Below are positions 10,611 through 20,827 of a stretch of DNA of 64,000 nt, piece by piece. A program made the position numbers and the translations under genes. Under the pieces are notes generated by a model. That model searched no databases and had not been told where the DNA came from. It saw only the letters and a list, made by a program, of their open reading frames with translations. The stretch is taken from NCBI GenBank assembly GCA_963580285.1, contig OY757011.1, forward strand, positions 2,632,501 to 2,696,500. The letters run 5' to 3'. How positions within the stretch are numbered: position 1 is the first letter of the stretch; every line of letters begins with the position of its first letter. Source of the DNA: Lucinisca nassula. Taxonomy: Eukaryota; Mollusca; Bivalvia; Lucinida; Lucinidae.

Positions 10611-11085
10611 GGTTTCGGAAGCTCACTCATTTGCACGTCTGACGGGTGATCAGGAGGTCAAAGGTTCGATAGCTGCAAGGTCGGCAACATTCTTTTGCGG
10701 AGGTTGATCGTGAAATCTTTTCTACTGCCATTCTCTCACTTCCGTGGACTCAAGAAGCACAGATACATGTGTATTCACCATATTTGCATTATTTGCTGGC
10801 TCCCAGCTCGCACATTGTCAATATTGGAAGAACAGGTAACCAGACCCCCTGACCTTTTAATGTCAGGGGGGGGGGGGGTCTGGTAACCTGTTTTCCAACG
10901 AAGAACAGGTAACCAGACCCCCTGGCCTTTTAAGGTCAGGGGGGTCTGGTTACCTGTTTTTCCAACACTGATAACCTTCAGACTAGGAACCAGCAGATAA
11001 TGCAAATAAGGTGAATCAGTTTCTGCTAAAGAATGTGCGCTGTACATTTACTTGTTAACCGCTTATGCATAAGCCTGTCCTGAAA
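10611..11085 (+). mobile_element. S2 SINE interrupted by a MITE
   Basis: The tRNA-like head (GGTGATCAGGAGG, then B-box-like GGTTCGATAGC) and GGCAACATTC body lie at 10611-10773. The S2 body resumes at 11015 with GAATGTGCGCTGTAC and GTTAACCGCTTATGCATAAG. The insert is the palindromic element at 10774-11014. Confidence 0.8.
10774..11014. mobile_element. MITE with two inner palindromes
   Basis: Terminal inverted repeats of about 28 bp (TTCACCATATTTGCATTATT at the left, its complement at 10986-11014). Inside are two tandem hairpins, 10830-10894 and 10903-10961, each with arms AACAGGTAACCAGACCCCCT. A G run in the first loop suggests slippage. Confidence 0.85.
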
Positions 11086-11105
11086 AAGTGCGGTTGTTCG
11101 CTGGG

Positions 11106-11235
11106 CCTTGATGATGATGAGGTGGTTCTAACGAGTACCCTCAACCTAAGTCTTGGAGTAGGAATAAGAAAATGTATATACCCACGTCAATTCCAGTTTT
11201 GTCCATTAAAATAGGGTTTACAGGGGGTGTGGGGG
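11106..11235 (-). mobile_element. M1b half
   Basis: Begins at the right hairpin arm (GAGGTGGTTCTAACGAGTAC) and ends in the GGGTTTACAGGGGG arm. Confidence 0.75.
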
Positions 11236-11264
11236 GGGGGGTAGTTTTTTTTTTTTAATTTCTC

Positions 11265-11440
11265 TTAACCATTGTCCTGCTGAAGACGATAATCCCTAAT
11301 TTTGCAATCAGTGTAGATCCAGATCAGTCATTGAATTTGTGAATCTGTAAAACAAATTACATTAAATCAAGTACTTTGATTGGTTGATAGTTAGACATGG
11401 GTATTGCTAAATTAATTTATTCAGCAGGATAAAGGTCAAA
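11265..11440. mobile_element. M3 relative, one hairpin arm lost
   Basis: TTAA then CCATTGTCCTGCTGAAG; ends TTCAGCAGGATAAAGG. It shares TTGATTGGTTGATAG with the copy at 22881 and with the clean copy at 59293. Confidence 0.65.
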
Positions 11441-11519
11441 TAAAAGATTCTATCGTCTCTAAATAACAAATTTGTATATTTTTAAAATAAAATACATGTA
11501 AGACTATCCTTTTAACACT

Positions 11520-11632
11520 GTCATTAAGCCGGGATCGTGGGTTCGATTCCGAGCTTCTACAGACTTTCCGCTGATCCCATCTCCATATGACCTTAGATGT
11601 TGGTGAGACATAAATCTCAAACCTTAAATATT
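11520..11632 (+). mobile_element. S4 SINE, 3' part
   Basis: Contains B-box-like GGGTTCGATTCCGAGC, then CTTCTACAGACTTTCCG and ATGACCTTAGATGTTGGTGA as in the S4 body. Confidence 0.6.
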
Positions 11633-11687
11633 TTTATCTTAGGCTATTGGAAAAATTTTTAAATCCCTCAACGAGACTGAATCAGCC

Positions 11688-12317
11688 AATCACGAAAACA
11701 CACCTATAATATTCTGACTCTTCAACCCCCACACTCATATAGCAAAACTGGGGTCTACTGGAGTATATATTAGTTTTCTTATTTCTGCTCAAAAACAGCT
11801 TGTGGGTACTCGTTAGTTTAATCATAGTTGTAAATCTCCCCGCCCATCGGGGCTTGAAGAAATAGATGGGCTGCATGATGCTTCCACGCAGAGCTGAAAC
11901 CGTCCACACACTAGAACTGGTAAACCGCTTACAGGATCTAAGCCTGTCCAGTAACCGCGGTGCGAGGCGGACCGTCCATGCTTAAAAACCCTATTGATTT
12001 CTTTGTACGACCGGGCTTGAGATGTCTTTTCATCTCAATGTTGGGTAAACGTCCTACAAAATTGGAAGCAACGTCTCCAAAATGACCTATACTGTGTTAA
12101 CGGGGACATTAAACCTCAAATCAAACAAACAAAATTATAGAAGTAAGCAACAGGGTTTGGCCACAAGTTCTCTCAACATTAGTTGCGGTTCTGACGAGTA
12201 ACCACAATCTATTTTCAGAGCAGAAATATAAAAAAATATCGGAATTTTCCATCCGAAAATTTTCATTTTTTGGTGACAAAATTCTCAGAATATTTGAATA
12301 GGCGTGTTCTCGTAATG
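11688..12317 (+). mobile_element. M1a split by an S1 SINE
   Basis: Left half 11688-11818 (AATCACGAAAACACACC to GTGGGTACTCGTTAG) and right half from about 12165 to GGCGTGTTCTCGTAATG. The insert at 11839-12135 is a full S1, so M1a is older than S1 here. Confidence 0.88.
11839..12135 (+). mobile_element. S1 SINE nested in M1a
   Basis: Full copy from CCCCGCCCATCGGGG to CTCAAATCAAACAAACAAA. Only a weak flanking duplication (ATCATAG, ATTATAG) remains. Confidence 0.92.
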
Positions 12318-12388
12318 CATAGTAAATGAGCCACCGGTGTCCGAGATATCAAAGTTTCACTTATTGACTGTTTTCGTGTCATTACGAT

Positions 12389-13000
12389 ACCTTATCATAT
12401 GACGTCGCGTCTGAGAGTGTAATAACGCCATGTAATATTTTCGATAATCCACTAGTGGATTAAATATGCAAATTAGCTAGATATGTCCCTAGACTTGCAC
12501 AAGTCCCTACATTTACATTTTTTATTTTTAAATGAAAGTCCCTTTAAACAAAAAAAAAAATATGTAAAAGTCTCTTTAGTCTTCATCGCTGAATCTTAAT
12601 TTCACAATTTTCATTTAAGACTGTATTGCTTTTTCATTTAGAATGTATTATTTTTTTTTTTTTTTTTTTTTGTAAACAATTATTTCTACACCTAATTAAC
12701 AGACTTGGGCAAGTCTAGATATGTCCCGTTACGTTACATGTACGACGTCCTTAACGACGTCGCGTTTACTAATGGCGGAATATTGACATTTTTGTAAACA
12801 ATCGTGATAAAAATGATTTTTAAATGTCAAATGATAAATAGAATCTTGCATTCTTGTTCATGTATTATTGAATTTATTAAACTCGTTGAGGAAAAGGCAT
12901 AAAATGCTCGGCAAAGCCTCGCATTTTATCCCTTTTCCTAAACTCGTTAAATAAATCCAATAATACATGAGCACTCATGTAAGATCCTCTATATAGTGCA
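12389..13000. mobile_element. M8 repeat with nested MITE
   Basis: Shares blocks with 15737-16215: CATATGACGTCGCGTCTGAG, GATAATCCACTAGTGGATTA, TACGACGTCCTTAACGACG. It also shares a hairpin with arms TTGAGGAAAAGGCATAAAAT around 12890-12960. It is interrupted at 12490-12715. Element class unknown. Confidence 0.8.
12478..12727. mobile_element. Small MITE inside M8 with 12-bp duplication
   Basis: TAGATATGTCCC occurs at 12478-12489 and 12716-12727. The insert between them has short inverted ends AGACTTGCACAAGTC and GACTTGGGCAAGTCT. The other M8 copy has an uninterrupted (diverged) site near 15825. Confidence 0.75.
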
Positions 13001-13027
13001 TTCTGTATATTTTTTCTAAAGGAAAGT

Positions 13028-13231
13028 GTAGTACTTTTCTTATTTGTCTTCCAAACATAGGTTGCGGGTGCGCGTTAGAACCGCCTCATCTCCATTGAGG
13101 CGGTTCTAACGGGTACACAAAACCTATGTCTTAGGACAGGACTAAAAAATTATACCAATGTAAACCCCAGTTTTCTCTATTTAAAGTGGGCTTTACGGGG
13201 GCATTCATTTCACGAACTTGTAAACGTGATG
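13028..13231 (-). mobile_element. M1b, right outer arm missing
   Basis: Core hairpin at about 13060-13125 with a short loop insertion (TCTCCAT). Ends CACGAACTTGTAAACGTGAT. Confidence 0.82.
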
Positions 13232-13636
13232 GCTTACGAACAAAATATCTAGCTAATACAACACGCTTCATCAAATAGCTGTGCTGATCCAGATGTTTGT
13301 CTCCTATGTAAGAGGTTTCAGAAATAGAAGCATCAGTCTGTCTTACTTCCCTCGTGAAAAAGACAACACACACGTCCAGCGGCAAAAGTCTGAGGATAAA
13401 TTGATTTAACCCTTACACTTTCATTGGATTATAAACTATTTGATCTCATGTCCTGCGGCTTATGACGACATAGGTTGGATTTCTGGTCAATATTGTTATA
13501 TTTCTGAGAAGCAGATGGTGTCGCAGCCACACCGGTTATTGAAACAGTAACACCAACACACATCCATCACCTTGTCGGTTAACTCATATAAGTCGAATGG
13601 ACGGTTCCATCTCGCACTTAGCTTTGGATAACATGA
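13232..13636. other. No feature recognised
   Basis: An 84-codon minus-strand frame overlaps the M1b end. It has no domain that I recognise. Confidence 0.5.
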
Positions 13637-13797
13637 GTGAGTGAGTGTTTGAGTTTTACGTCCCACCAACAGCTAAGGTCATACGGAGACTGGACCTCAA
13701 TTTAAAGACTCATCCGAAAGTCTGGAGAAGCCCGTGATCGATCCTGCGATCCCTGGTTTACAAGGCGAGTAGCGAAACCACTACACCACGGAGGCTT
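13637..13797 (-). mobile_element. S4: tRNA-headed SINE
   Basis: On the minus strand it starts AAGCCTCCGTGGTGTAGTGG (A-box region), then GGATCGATCACGGGCTTCTC. It ends GACGTAAAACTCAAACACTC followed by (ACTC)n. Confidence 0.82.
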
Positions 13798-14010
13798 CTT
13801 TGGGATAACATGAAAAGCATCACTAATGCAATTGCATATATAACGTGACATCTGATTGGATGATGCATCCTAGTTATTTTACTGACCGTCCTTTTACAAA
13901 CAGCAATCAAACCTCTATAAAACACGCTCCTGCATAAAAAGACCGGTTCAGTTTTCGTATCCATTTGAAGGCAAATAAGGGCTAGTGTATTAAACCAAGT
14001 AACACCATCA

Positions 14011-14256
14011 CATCACGAAAACACGCCTATATAATTTTGACCCCCTTGAACCCCACTTTATATAGTAAAACTGGAGTTTTCAGGGGTAAACCTTATCTTT
14101 CCTATTTCTGCTCTAAAATATAGATTGTGGGTACTCGTTAGAACCGCCTCGATGAGGCGGTTCTAACGAGTGCCCACAATCTATATTTTAAGCAGAAATA
14201 ATAAAAATATCACAATTTTTCATCTTAGAATTTTCGTGTTTTTTTTTTTTTTGTTT

Positions 14257-14287
<31 letters not shown>

Positions 14288-14344
14288 GTTTTTTTTTTCG
14301 TGATAAAATTTACACTGTATTTGTATAGGCGTGTTTTCGTAATG
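14011..14344 (+). mobile_element. M1a, full length
   Basis: Termini CATCACGAAAACACGCC and GGCGTGTTTTCGTAATG, intact core hairpin near 14120-14195. The right arm is expanded by T/GT homopolymer growth at 14238-14298. Confidence 0.92.
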
Positions 14345-14502
14345 ATACCAGAGCTATCAGTTGAAGCATCAGCTTGTTCCTGCTGCCTCACTGTGATTGG
14401 CTGATTTTATGAGCACTCTTCCAAGAGGCGATGTGTACTGGTGCGAGTCATTCCGATAAAACATCCATGTCCTAAAGTGATTTCTCTAATATCTCTAGAA
14501 CT

Positions 14503-14526
14503 TACATTTTTTTTTTTTTTTTTTTT
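14503..14526. repeat. poly-T tract
   Basis: Uninterrupted T run just upstream of an M4 element. Confidence 0.8.
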
Positions 14527-14544
14527 CAGATGAAAATATTGATA

Positions 14545-14794
14545 TATGAGCCGGTGCACAACATTTCCTGCAATTTACATGTGCGCCCAGCGAAGGATCA
14601 GATCAGCCTGCGCATCCATATAGTCTGAGCAGAGTCTTAGCAGAGACTTCTCTTGTTGTATGTAGTAGCATTGGGCCCTTAGCTATCCTTGGAGAGCACA
14701 ACGAAGACTCTGATCAGACTGCGCGGATGCGCAGGCTGATCTGAGTCTTCACTGGGGCACATGTAAAGTGTTGGAAATGCTGTGCCCGGCTCAT
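14545..14794. mobile_element. M4 MITE
   Basis: Inverted ends TATGAGCCGGTGCACAAC and GCTGTGCCCGGCTCATA. Internal palindromes around GACTGCGCGGATGCGCAGGC. Confidence 0.85.
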
Positions 14795-14796
14795 AT

Positions 14797-14980
14797 TTCT
14801 TATTTTTAGTCGAAACATATATTGTGGGTAATCGTAAGAACGGACTACTTGAGGCGGTGAAGCGTTCTTACGAGTACATGTACATGGACCCACAATCTTG
14901 AGCAAATGTAAAAAAATAATGAATACCCCTGTAAAAAACATTTTTATCTACACCAAATGGGGTTTATAGGGGTGTTCATT
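14797..14980 (-). mobile_element. M1b, diverged
   Basis: Core arms GTGGGTAATCGTAAGAACGG and GTTCTTACGAGTACATG are imperfect. Ends GGGTTTATAGGGGTGTTCAT. Confidence 0.75.
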
Positions 14981-14981
14981 A

Positions 14982-15162
14982 GGCGGTGCGAGGCGGACCG
15001 TCCATGCTAATAACCCCTATTGGTTTCATTGGGCGACAGGGCTTGAGAAGTCATTTCATATCAATGTCGGGTAAAAGTCCCACATAATTGGAAGCAATAT
15101 CTCCAAAATGACCTTTACAGTGTTGACGGGGACGCAAAACCTCATAACAAACAAACAAAAAG
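14982..15162 (+). mobile_element. S1 SINE, 5'-truncated
   Basis: Starts inside the element at GCGGTGCGAGGCGGACCG and ends with an AACAAACAAACAAA tail. Confidence 0.88.
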
Positions 15163-15736
15163 ACGGACTTCTAACCCGGTTTGGAAGGAATCTTTAAGTC
15201 ATTAAAATGATGTTATCCTTTAAATAAAACACATGCTCAATATCTCAAGGCATGAATGGGTTAAAAAAGGAGTACTGGGCGATTCATTTCAATGGAATTA
15301 ATCTCTAACACACCGAGAACCGGTTTGCCTGTGTTTTTCAAGATTTTTATTTATCAACTTTTATAGTGACAAGTTTAAAATTGATTACAACATAAAGCCA
15401 GCTTTATTAAAACATCACTTCACTTTTAATATAAATGTTCGCCGATCTCGAAGGCTACCTCTGATATACTACACGAAATTAGTAAAGCATCGCCCAAAGC
15501 AAAATGGCTATATCAAAATTTTTTTTTTTTTCAAAATAGCTGTAACGAGTGTTTATCTGTACACACGTTCGTATTAAAGTAGGATGTTTTAAAAAGAAAG
15601 AAAAACCCATCTTCTTGATTAGAAATCACACTTCTTATGAACATTGCAAAAGTCTGGTTATTTTAAAATTTAATACTCTAACATATAGAAACTGTATTGG
15701 AGGAAACCCGATTAAAATTTCGCATTTGCAAACTAC
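15163..15736. other. No feature recognised
   Basis: AT-rich, with short open frames on both strands that overlap each other and carry no known motif. Confidence 0.5.
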
Positions 15737-16215
15737 TTTTATCATATGATGTCGCGTCTGAGAGTGTAATAACGCCATGTAATAAATTCGTAATCCACTA
15801 GTGGATTTAATATGCAAAGAAGTTAGAAACGCCCTGAACATTACATGTACGACGTCATTAACGACGTCGAGTTTACTAATGACGGAATATTGACATTTTT
15901 GTCAACAAATCGTAAATAAAATGCGTTTAAATGTTATATGATAAATAGAATCTTGCATTCGTGCTCATGTATTATTGAATTTATTAACCTCGTTGAGGAA
16001 AAGGCATAAATGCTCGTCAAAGCCTCGCATTTTATCCCTTTTCTCAACTCGTTTACTAAATTCAATAATACATGGTCATTATTGAATTTATTAAACTCAT
16101 TGAGGAAAAGGCATAAAATGCTCGGCACAGCCTCGAATTTTATCCTTTTTCGTCAACTCGATAAAATAAATTCAATATTACACGGTCACTCATGTAAGAT
16201 CCTCTATGTAATGCT
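15737..16215. mobile_element. M8 repeat with duplicated hairpin
   Basis: Same blocks as 12389-13000 without the nested MITE. The terminal hairpin (TTGAGGAAAAGGCATAAA paired with TTTTATCCCTTTTCTCAA) occurs twice in tandem, at about 15970-16070 and 16080-16190. Confidence 0.8.
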
Positions 16216-16242
16216 AAACGAAACCGTGTGGCATTGTGCAGT

Positions 16243-16478
16243 CGCGGTTTATTTTTGTAATGGTTTGTCTTTGGGTGTTTGTGTCGCCTATATTATTTTA
16301 TTTTGGATAGCCTATTGGCCATTTTCTGGGAAAGTGACTGTCCTTTTGGCTTTCCGCTATCGATTTTTCCGTTAGAGTCTGTTGTTTCATGTTTGTGTTA
16401 CTTTCCTTTTGGTGTCTCTGGTAGGAGTTGTGGGTTAATTGTATCGATTCCTGATCATTGCCTCCACTTCTATTTTTC
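16243..16478 (+). mobile_element. PLE 3' UTR fragment
   Basis: Matches the distal 3' UTR: TTTTGGATAGCCTATTGGCC, GGGAAAGTGACTGTCC, ATTGTATCGATTCCTGATC, ending CACTTCTATTTT. Confidence 0.85.
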
Positions 16479-16506
16479 ATGTTTCCAAAACAATTATTTT
16501 TCTGAG

Positions 16507-16707
16507 GAAATTAGTGACATGTCTTATTTATACTTTAAACATAGACAGTGGCTGACCGTTACATGTAGAACCGCCTCATAGAGACGAGTACCCACAATCT
16601 ATGTCTTTGAGCAAAAATAAGAGAATGTATACCCCTCTAAACCAGACTTTTCTCTATATTAAGTGGGGTTTAGTGCGATATTTATCACACGGACCTGCTA
16701 GCGCGAT
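16507..16707 (-). mobile_element. M1b, diverged
   Basis: Core arms GACCGTTACATGTAGAACCG and ACGAGTACCCACAATCTATG, with much of the hairpin tip lost. Ends CACGGACCTGCTAGCGCGATG. Confidence 0.7.
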
Positions 16708-16769
16708 GTGCATATGTACAGTGTAAGACAGATTATCGGGATATTTTTCATGACATATTTTGTATAGTA

Positions 16770-16965
16770 CAGTAAAATTCCTATATTAAGACCACCTTTG
16801 GGACTGTTCAAAAGTGGTCTTCAAGACCACTTTTGAACAGTCCCAAAGGTGGTCTCTGATCAGAGGGCACTGTATGAAGAAAACGCAAAGAAAGAAGAAC
16901 TGAAACTTTCTAAATAAGCTTTTTAAAGCAGAAGAAGTCTCAATTTTTAGAGGAATTTTACTCTG
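16770..16965. mobile_element. M2 MITE
   Basis: TA then CAGTAAAATTCC; ends GGAATTTTACTCTG then TA. Hairpin GACTGTTCAAAAGTGGTC near the left end is perfect. Confidence 0.88.
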
Positions 16966-17179
16966 TATATAGTTTAATATTACGTGGTTTGTAAACTTAA
17001 AAACTCCTTAGTTACAGTTTGATTTTGTTTAAATATGTAGACGTTTCATGGCTTGAATACATTTAAAATGAAAAACTATATCATTTGATTGCTTCACACA
17101 TTGTCATGCAATGTCATGTGTGTATGTACGCCAGTCATATTTCATATTTTAATTTACTACGCTCAGCTGGTAAAACATA

Positions 17180-17370
17180 GTTAACGGGCCTCCTAGTGGA
17201 CGCTTTATCAAAATGTCTCTCACCGCTCTGGGTTTTGGTCTTGTTCGGTTCATGCGTGAGACGCCATGTTGTGTAACAGCAGACCAGGACACTCTGGTTT
17301 TACCCCACCTACGATTAAAGACCGGCTCGAACTAAGTGAAAGGATGTTGCATTGGCCGTAAAACAAAAAA
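17180..17370 (+). mobile_element. S3: tRNA-headed SINE
   Basis: GGGCCTCCTAGTGGACGC head, GTGAGACGCCATGTTGTGTA body, then GACCGGCTCGAACTAAGTGA and GGCCGTAAAAC before an A tail. Confidence 0.7.
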
Positions 17371-17534
17371 AAAGAAGAGGTCCATGATGGACCTAATTCG
17401 ATGGACCTATTTCGCTCACCTGAGTTATGATGTACTTACATTGTTGTTTTCTCTATATTTAGTTCTGACAGCCATTTTGTACAGAGGAGCAGAACCACTT
17501 CAACAAGTTTGGTAGAGGGGTCACCAATGGAACA

Positions 17535-17814
17535 CATCACGTGAACATGTCCGTGAAATGCATACCCCCATAAACCCCACTTTTTATAGAGAAAACTGTG
17601 GTTTAAGGGGGTAAACATTATTTTTCTTATTTTGACTCCATGACATAGGTTGTGGGTACTCGTTAGAATCGCCTCAATGAGGCAGTTCTAACGAGCACCC
17701 ACAACCTATGTTTGAAGTATTCATAAGAAAAATATCACAGATTTTCATCAGAAAAGTAGCCATTTTGGCGATATGAAGAATTGCACCATGCCATACGGGT
17801 GTGTTATCGTAACG
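17535..17814 (+). mobile_element. M1b, full length, inside the tandem array
   Basis: CATCACGTGAACATGTCCGTG to GGGTGTGTTATCGTAACG. The array phrase GGAACA...TTTCTGT is split exactly at the ends, leaving at most 1-2 bp of duplication. Confidence 0.92.
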
Positions 17815-18116
17815 ATTTCTGTCAAATTATTTTGAAACTGAACCATTGTCCAAGGAGATGTTCTTTGAAGATTTTTCTATCTTTACCTCTGAAGGCATAT
17901 GGACATTTTGTTCAGCAGAGCAAACCCATTTCAGCAATTTAAGCAATCATCAGTACAATAATACCTACTTTGAGATGGGATGTTTTAATGGAACAGAGCT
18001 TAGCTGAGCCATACAGTTAAATCAATTTTGTTACACAAGTAAATGAGAAACATTTCTGTGAATTGGGTTTGACATTCCCTCTCTGGCCTAGGAGATATGT
18101 CATTTAAAGTTTTGCT

Positions 18117-18178
18117 GTTTTTTTTTTTTGTTGTTGTTTTTTTTTTTTTTTTTTTTGTTGTTTTTGTTGTTTGTTTTT
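18117..18178. repeat. T-rich simple repeat
   Basis: T runs broken by GTTG, within one unit of the tandem array. Confidence 0.85.
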
Positions 18179-18625
18179 TTGGCTCTGGCTGCTATTTTCT
18201 TCAGTGAAGTAGGACCATTTTAGCAATATTGGTAGAGGATCAAGAAAGGAAAATTTTGAGTTAAATAATTTTGAAATTGGATTATAAACCTAGGAGGAGA
18301 TGTCCTTTAATTTTTTATCTATTTTTAACTCTGATTGCCATTTTGTTCAGCGAAGCGGAACTGTTTTACCCATTTTGGCAGAGGGTCACCGAAGGATCAT
18401 TTCTGTGTAATTATTCTGAAATCAGACCATTAGCCTATGGTATATGCCATAAAGGTTTTTTTCTTCTATTTTTAGCTCTGGTGGCCATTTTGTTAAGCAG
18501 AGCAGAACCAGTTTAGCCATTCTGGTCGAGGGTTACCCAAGGAACATTCCTGTGAAAATATTTTGAAATTGGACCATTAGCCTAGGAGGAGATTTTTTTT
18601 TCCTCTTTTTTGAACTGAAAAAAAA

Positions 18626-18937
18626 GATGATGATGAAGACGTCAATTTAGCCGACGTGTGTGTTATCGTAATGCGACAATCCCGTATTTATGATCACTTA
18701 TGAATATCACACAGTGCCCAGTATATAATACCAAAGATAGCCAAGGAATCCTATTTAAAACAATGCCCTCTTGGGTTCTTCAAATGATGAGAATAACTGG
18801 CTAATGTCAAATAAGACCAGAACTTGATGTCTGCAAATTTAGGTTATGTCTCGGCGGACTTCACAACAAAATAAGATGCCAAAATTTATAGTCTACAGTC
18901 AATAATTGCCTTTCTTGGACTTTGACCAAAACAGTAT
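18626..18937. other. Mostly unrecognised
   Basis: 18652-18680 (CGTGTGTGTTATCGTAATG) is an isolated M1b right terminus. The rest has no identified feature. Confidence 0.5.
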
Positions 18938-19178
18938 TTGAGCCGGGGCACAGCATTTCTTATAATTTACATGTGCGCCCAACGAAGACTCAGATCAGCC
19001 TGCGCATCCGCGCAGTCTGATCAGAGTCTTCGTTGTGCGCTCTTATGATAGACAATGACCCAATGTTCCTTCAAGCAGCAAAAGATCTCTCCTTGTCTGA
19101 CTATATGGATGGGCAGGCTGATATGATTCTTCGCTGGCGCACATGAAAACTTTAGGAAATGCTGTGCCCCGGAGCATT
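18938..19178. mobile_element. M4 MITE
   Basis: Ends TTTGAGCCGGGGCACAGC and GCTGTGCCCCGGAGCATTTG. Strong hairpin CCTGCGCATCCGCGCAGTC at about 19000. Confidence 0.85.
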
Positions 19179-19204
19179 TGTCTTCGATTTGCGATAACAA
19201 GTCT

Positions 19205-19312
19205 GCGTTAAGAAGCTCTGCTGTGTAGTAGGTAAAATATTCGCCTCAAAAATTATTGGTCTTGAGTTCGATTCTGGGCTTCTCCAGACTTTCGGGTGAG
19301 TCTTTATAAACA
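19205..19312 (+). mobile_element. S4 SINE fragment
   Basis: AAGCTCTGCTGTGTAGTAGG head, GAGTTCGATTCTGGGCTTC B-box region, CAGACTTTCGGGTGAGTC body. Confidence 0.7.
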
Positions 19313-20125
19313 CAATAGAAATGAAGTCAGTGATCAGGAATTGATACAATTACCTCCAAGCAAAGACACCAAAGCGAAAGAAACACAAACATGAAAAAAG
19401 TCACCATAGTATAAACTTCACAAGCGGAAAGCCAAACGGACAGTTACTTTCCCACAAAATGGCCAATAGGCTATCCACAATAAAACAGATATTAGGAATA
19501 TATACATACAAAGACAACCTATAACAATGATAAACCACAACAGAAGGACCGTCTTGGAACGGTCAGTAAAAGTATTTTAATGTGGGGTGGGGTGCGACTT
19601 AAATCGATTCCACGTGACCACAATCCTCGCCCGTCATCACGAAAACACGCCTATATAATTTTGACGCCCTTGAACCCCACTTTTATATAGTAAAACTGGG
19701 GTTTATAGGGGTAAACCTTATTTTTTCTTATTTCTGCTCTTAAGTATAGATTGTGGGTACTCGCTAGAACCGCCTCGATGAGGCAGTTCTAACGAGTACC
19801 CATAATCTATATTTGAGCATAAATAAGAAAAATATCACAATTTTTCATCTTAAAATTTTCATTTTTTTCGGCGATAAAGGTGGCAATGTATTTGTATAGG
19901 CGTGTTTACGTAATGGTGTGGAGTGGGGTGCGAATCGATTCCACGTAACCACAATCCTCGCCCTTAACTATGTCGTGATCCGGACAAAATAACCGTCCGC
20001 CCGCACGAAGGACCCCAAACAAACCTCGACTGCGTGAATAAACAACAATGTCGGAAAAGAAATCCAACAGCCGGGGCTGGTGGGCCCGACAAGAGACCTA
20101 GCACCAGGCACCAACCGACACCACT
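19313..20125 (-). mobile_element. PLE 3' UTR, split by M1a
   Basis: From the 3' end (AATAGAAATGAAGTCAGTG) through AGACACCAAAGCGAAAGAAA and CTTGGAACGGTCAGT to CAGGCACCAACCGAC. The M1a at 19635-19915 interrupts it. The UTR stretch around CCACAATCCTCGCCC occurs once on each side of M1a. Confidence 0.85.
19635..19915 (+). mobile_element. M1a flanked by about 50-bp direct repeats
   Basis: Full length with an intact hairpin. The 50 bp ending at 19634 and the 50 bp from 19916 are near-identical copies of one PLE UTR segment (GTGGGGTGCGA...ATCGATTCCACGT...CCACAATCCTCGCCC). Confidence 0.92.
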
Positions 20126-20184
20126 CAAATATGTCCAGTCTCCACTTGACCTAGATGTCGGTAGACTATAACTCAAACACATAT

Positions 20185-20257
20185 TGAGCAGAAATAAATC
20201 ATCATAGGCGATGTGAAAGAATATAATATGCGACGCGATATGTTATTGTAATGTTAC
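20185..20257 (+). mobile_element. M1b right half
   Basis: TTGAGCAGAAATAAATCATC to GATATGTTATTGTAATG. Confidence 0.65.
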
Positions 20258-20269
20258 CATGATCTTGTA

Positions 20270-20560
20270 CAAAACAATTCTCTTTTGACATCCCGAACTA
20301 TTTATATGAACCCTAACTGATGGTCTTTCGTTTTTTATATATTTCTTTTTATTTCTATTCTCAAATGAGAACTCTATCTGATTGTCTGCTAGGGCGAGAC
20401 ATATATCGAGTTTGACTGGCAGTCTATTTGTACCAGGTGATGGGGTTAGCAAGGAAATGAGAAAAAAACGGTTAGCACAGCTATTAGATGATCTGAATAT
20501 AAAAACGTAGTTCATCTTTTCAAATGGTTGAGAGTCAAAAGAATTAACATACACTCGAAC
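20270..20560. repeat. Unknown repeat, copy 1
   Basis: Shares scattered blocks with 35470-35785 (TCTGATTGT, GGTGATGGGGTTA / GGAGATGGGGTTA, AAATGAGAAA). A 103-codon minus-strand frame covers it, but the second copy is full of stops in the matching frames. Identity unknown. Confidence 0.5.
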
Positions 20561-20621
20561 TTATACAGCTCGAATATATTTGGGACCATAATTGTACTCA
20601 TAGAACCCGGCCATGAGATAA

Positions 20622-20827
20622 AGTAAAATTCCTATATTCAGACCACCTTTGGGACTGTTAAAAAGTGGTCTAAAGACCATTTTTGAACAGTCCCAAAGCT
20701 GGTCTCTCATTAGGAAATACTGGATATAGAAAACACAAAGAAAGAATAGCTGAAACCGTCTTAAAAAGCTTTTAAAAGCAGGATTTTAATCTCAACTTTT
20801 AGGTGGAATTAATGGCAGAATTCTACT
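20622..20827. mobile_element. M2 MITE, diverged
   Basis: AAGTAAAATTCC start, GACTGTTAAAAAGTGGTC hairpin with mismatches, and a degenerate right end. Confidence 0.75.

Larger units (their letters stand above)
17376..18625. repeat. Host tandem array of about 150 bp units
   Basis: Recurrent phrase GCCATTTTGTTCAGC with GAGGGTCACC and GACCATTAGCCTAGGAGGAG. Units start near 17471, 17903, 18189, 18336 and 18483; spacing is 143-153 bp once the M1b at 17535 is removed. Similar arrays are familiar from bivalve intergenic DNA (general knowledge). Confidence 0.8.
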
